37,014 nt of DNA from a bacterium (GTDB lineage: Bacteria > Patescibacteriota > Minisyncoccia > UBA6257 > 02-FULL-45-10c): the NCBI GenBank assembly GCA_030646915.1, contig JAUSKT010000011.1, positions 1 through 37,014 on the forward strand, read 5' to 3'. A program made the translations under genes and the position numbers. A model generated the notes under the pieces. That model made no database searches, had not been told where the DNA came from, and was given only the letters and a program-made list of their open reading frames with translations. Position 1 is the first letter of the stretch, and the number at the start of each line of letters is the position of its first letter. Below, piece after piece: positions 34,097-37,014 of this stretch.

Positions 34097-37014
34097 TTAT
34101 TGTTCAAAACAATAAAGATTATGGGGTATAGAACATACATCATTACTATTTAGCCAATCAGTCCAAGCATAATCAGTACCATTTACATATCCCAAATAGC
34201 CATAAATATAGATTCCACCTAATTGATTTGTACCTACTGTCCAATTTGAACAATGGTCATAAATACTAGAACTTTTTATACCGCCATTAGTTGAAGCATT
34301 AGTCCATGAGTCCAATAATTCGTTACTAGGATGATTTTTTCCTGTTTCATCTACCGAGATAGCTGTGCTTAAAGAAGCATCTGTTAAATCAGTCCAATTA
34401 TTGGCCACAGTGCTTCCGGTTAATAATTTGTATGGCGCCGAAGCATGGGTTAAGCGACTTGAGGCGGAAATACTTCCACTTGATAACCAAGCTTTCCACG
34501 ATCCACCCAAACCAATTCCGCTTGCAATAGTTTGACATTGACTATCTGCCCCAGACAAACCACCAAGATTACCATTAAATTTAGAAGAGGTTAAAAATAC
34601 TCTTTTATAAGATACGGATGCTTGTAAAAGAATAGTTAAAGTATGAGTTGTGCTTTTTGTAGAATAACCGTCAGTGCCATTAATAGTAATTGGATATGTG
34701 CCGACAGGTGCTGGCGCAGAAACATTCAAAGTTAAAGTTGAAGTACAGGTATTATTTGGCGTACAGCTAGTTGGATTAAATGAGGCAGTAACCCCCGCTG
34801 GCAATCCAGATGCCGATAAAGAAACAGAAACAGCTGGTCCATCAATTTTAGTAATGGTAACCGTTGTAGTTACAAAAGACCCCTGAACTAAAGAATTGGA
34901 GGGCGGACTGCTAGATAAAGAAAAATCCATTGAAGTTCTTGCCTCATTACTCAAAACTCCTTCTCCGATGCTATTTACCGCTGATACTTTATAATAATAA
35001 GTTCCTATGCCCAAACTATTATCGGTATAAGTTAATACATTACCAAGTGTGGTAAGCAAAGTTTCTCCGCCAGAAGAAGTGCCTCGATAAATTTTGTAAT
35101 TAGTGATTGGCGAACCGCCATCTGAACTGGGAGCCTGCCAATCTAAAATTGCCTGACCAATTCCAGGAATGACATTTAAATTAGGGGGAGCGCTAGGTGG
35201 ACCAGATTGCTCAAAACAATAAAGTCTAGAAGTCGTATTACATGTAGAAATAGAACTTTGAGTCCATCCACTATTAAGATTACTGGCAAAACCGTAACCT
35301 CCAGAATTACTACTAGAGATTGATGTCCAATTAATGCAACTATTACCTAAAGCAGACCCTCCAAAAGTGGTATTCGTCCAAGCGGCAAAGCTAGATGCAT
35401 TAGCTCCCATCTCAGTAACGTACAAATAAGAAGATATTGAACCATCAGTTAAGTCACTCCAATTATTAGCAATGGTGCTGCCATTAACTGTCTTATAAAA
35501 AACTGGCGAGTGATAAAATCGGGAAGCCGCAGAAGTATTGGAATCGCTGAGCCAAGCTTTCCAAGAACCTCCCAAAGATACAGAATCAGCTTTTACTTGG
35601 CAGATACTATCCGCGCCTGCCACCCCGCCTAAATTAGCACTATATGTTGAACTAGTTATAAATACTAACGCTAAATTATTGGGTGTAACATTAATTTCAT
35701 TGCTTAACGCACTCTCGCCAATATTGTTAACCGCAGAAATTTTATAATAATAGGTTATACCGTTAATAATAGAATTATAATCCAGATAATTTAATAAATT
35801 GCCAACAGTATAAAGCAAAGTTTCTCCACCACTAGATGTGCCTCGGTAAATTTTATAGCTAGTAATGGCTGAACCGCCATCTGATGACGGAGTAGACCAA
35901 TAAATCGGGACTCTGGCATTAGCTGCTACTGCCTTAGTAATGGTTGGCGCTAATGAAATACCTGCATACGGTGTAGCGCTAGACTCATTGCTAAAAACGC
36001 TTTCTCCAATAGCGTTTACAGCCGTAACTTTATAATAGTAAGCTGGGCCAATGGTTAAACTAGTATCATTGTAGACTAATAAATTACCTATAGTAGCAAT
36101 CAATGATTCCCCGCCGGAGGAAGTGCCACGATAAATTTTATAATTAGTAATTGCTGATGTGCCATTAAACGGCGCTTGCCAAGTTAAATACACAGTTACT
36201 GAAGTAGTTGCAGTTGCCAAAAGATTCTGCGGCGCATCCGAAACAACCGGCTGTTCAAAACAATATAAATTTAAATTGTTGTTACAACCAGCTGAATTAT
36301 AGGCAGTCCACCCGCTATTCGTGGCTCCACCTGAACCGTAACGAACAACATAACTTAATGGAACCGATGGATATCCTAAAGAAGATGTCCAATCTTGGCA
36401 AGTAAGGCTGGTGTTTGATGAATAAACAGTTCCGTTTGAGTTAGTGTTAGTCCAAGTGGAGCCTCCATTAGTATTACCTGATTCGGTTTTATTAATTGGA
36501 GATGCAATAGTCCCATCGGTTAAATCAGTCCAATTATTAACCACTGTTGTGCCAGTTAATAATTTATAAGGCACGGCTGGATGATAAAGCCTGGAAGAAG
36601 CTGATGTTACGCTAGAACTTAACCAAGCTTTCCACGAACCGCCAATGGATTGAGTATTAGCAAGAGATTGACATTTCACATCCGCGCCGGAAAGGCCGCC
36701 AAGATTGCCATTATAAGTAGCGCTGCTGATAAAAACAGAATAAGAATTAATTGGGGAACCGCTTACTTCATTGCTATAACTGCTATCCCCAACGCCATTG
36801 ATAGCTGTAACTTTATAATAATAAGTCGTGCCATTATTTAAATTGGATTTGTCCAAATACAAAAAGACATTACCAAGAGTCGTTAATAGAGTTTCGCCGC
36901 CGGAACTAGTGCCTCTATAAATTTTGTAACCGGTAATCGCGGAGCCGCCATTGGAAGCCGGCGCCTGCCAAACCAATTTCGTTCTGGAATTCAATGCAGT
37001 AATGACTAAACTTT
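34097..37014 (-). CDS. large surface protein: four FN3-like repeats, three DUF1554-like domains, one Ig-like domain; 5'-truncated by the window edge
   Basis: 4x YKIYRGTSSGGExL; 3x YNGNLGGLSGADxxCQ...LGGSWKAWLSS...NNWTDLTDG...LYCFEQ; frame open upstream of the called TTG start. Confidence 0.85.
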   Translation of the reverse strand, partial: SLVITALNSRTKLVWQAPASNGGSAITGYKIYRGTSSGGETLLTTLGNVFLYLDKSNLNNGTTYYYKVTAINGVGDSSYSNEVSGSPINSYSVFISSATYNGNLGGLSGADVKCQSLANTQSIGGSWKAWLSSSVTSASSRLYHPAVPYKLLTGTTVVNNWTDLTDGTIASPINKTESGNTNGGSTWTNTNSNGTVYSSNTSLTCQDWTSSLGYPSVPLSYVVRYGSGGATNSGWTAYNSAGCNNNLNLYCFEQPVVSDAPQNLLATATTSVTVYLTWQAPFNGTSAITNYKIYRGTSSGGESLIATIGNLLVYNDTSLTIGPAYYYKVTAVNAIGESVFSNESSATPYAGISLAPTITKAVAANARVPIYWSTPSSDGGSAITSYKIYRGTSSGGETLLYTVGNLLNYLDYNSIINGITYYYKISAVNNIGESALSNEINVTPNNLALVFITSSTYSANLGGVAGADSICQVKADSVSLGGSWKAWLSDSNTSAASRFYHSPVFYKTVNGSTIANNWSDLTDGSISSYLYVTEMGANASSFAAWTNTTFGGSALGNSCINWTSISSSNSGGYGFASNLNSGWTQSSISTCNTTSRLYCFEQSGPPSAPPNLNVIPGIGQAILDWQAPSSDGGSPITNYKIYRGTSSGGETLLTTLGNVLTYTDNSLGIGTYYYKVSAVNSIGEGVLSNEARTSMDFSLSSSPPSNSLVQGSFVTTTVTITKIDGPAVSVSLSASGLPAGVTASFNPTSCTPNNTCTSTLTLNVSAPAPVGTYPITINGTDGYSTKSTTHTLTILLQASVSYKRVFLTSSKFNGNLGGLSGADSQCQTIASGIGLGGSWKAWLSSGSISASSRLTHASAPYKLLTGSTVANNWTDLTDASLSTAISVDETGKNHPSNELLDSWTNASTNGGIKSSSIYDHCSNWTVGTNQLGGIYIYGYLGYVNGTDYAWTDWLNSNDVCSIPHNLYCFEQ

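Noticed and set aside
36994-36996. Called start of the 965-aa ORF
   Set aside because: It is a TTG within a continuing FN3 frame (VITALNSRTKLVWQAP); the gene runs off the window.
34097-37014. CRISPR-like or tandem DNA repeats in the right-end gene
   Set aside because: Repeats are protein domains hundreds of bp long with synonymous divergence; no regular short repeat/spacer pattern.

Overview
AT-rich, gene-dense window that looks like a Patescibacteria/CPR (Parcubacteria-like) chromosome segment; the lineage is inferred from gene style, not tested. Core content (mostly minus strand): FAD-linked oxidase, DsbA-like thioredoxin, Kazal/DUF5667-like protein, Sua5/YrdC with a Cys-rich tail, PMT-family glycosyltransferase, SIMPL protein, a queuosine-salvage pair (DUF2419/Qng1-like plus Tgt), 3D-domain protein, MacAB-like exporter, YggT, tRNA-Asn(GTT), class II-type ribonucleotide reductase, ftsZ, ftsA, ybeY, yqeY, rpsU, HIT, hisS, lepB and pth. 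From 28.4 kb to the right edge is a cell-surface locus: a PilM-PilN-like fusion, a PilX-like protein, a prepilin-NHL propeller fusion, a beta-rich protein with a transglutaminase-like C-terminus, and a large FN3/DUF1554-like repeat protein cut by the window edge. The most unusual signal is non-coding. Between 17.0 and 28.4 kb the intergenic gaps hold at least four families of short structured repeats. (i) Three copies of an inverted-repeat element carry a conserved 34-40 codon mini-ORF (MNPVR...) ending 4-5 nt before the start codon of ftsZ, ybeY and lepB, with that start codon lying in the repeat arm. (ii) Two 145-nt elements are built around a 40-bp palindrome that shows compensatory changes. 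(iii) Two elements share a GCCGAGGGGTAG core, covarying stems and locus-specific outer arms. (iv) One element resembles an IS200/IS605 end. No CRISPR array, rRNA or transposase gene was seen.
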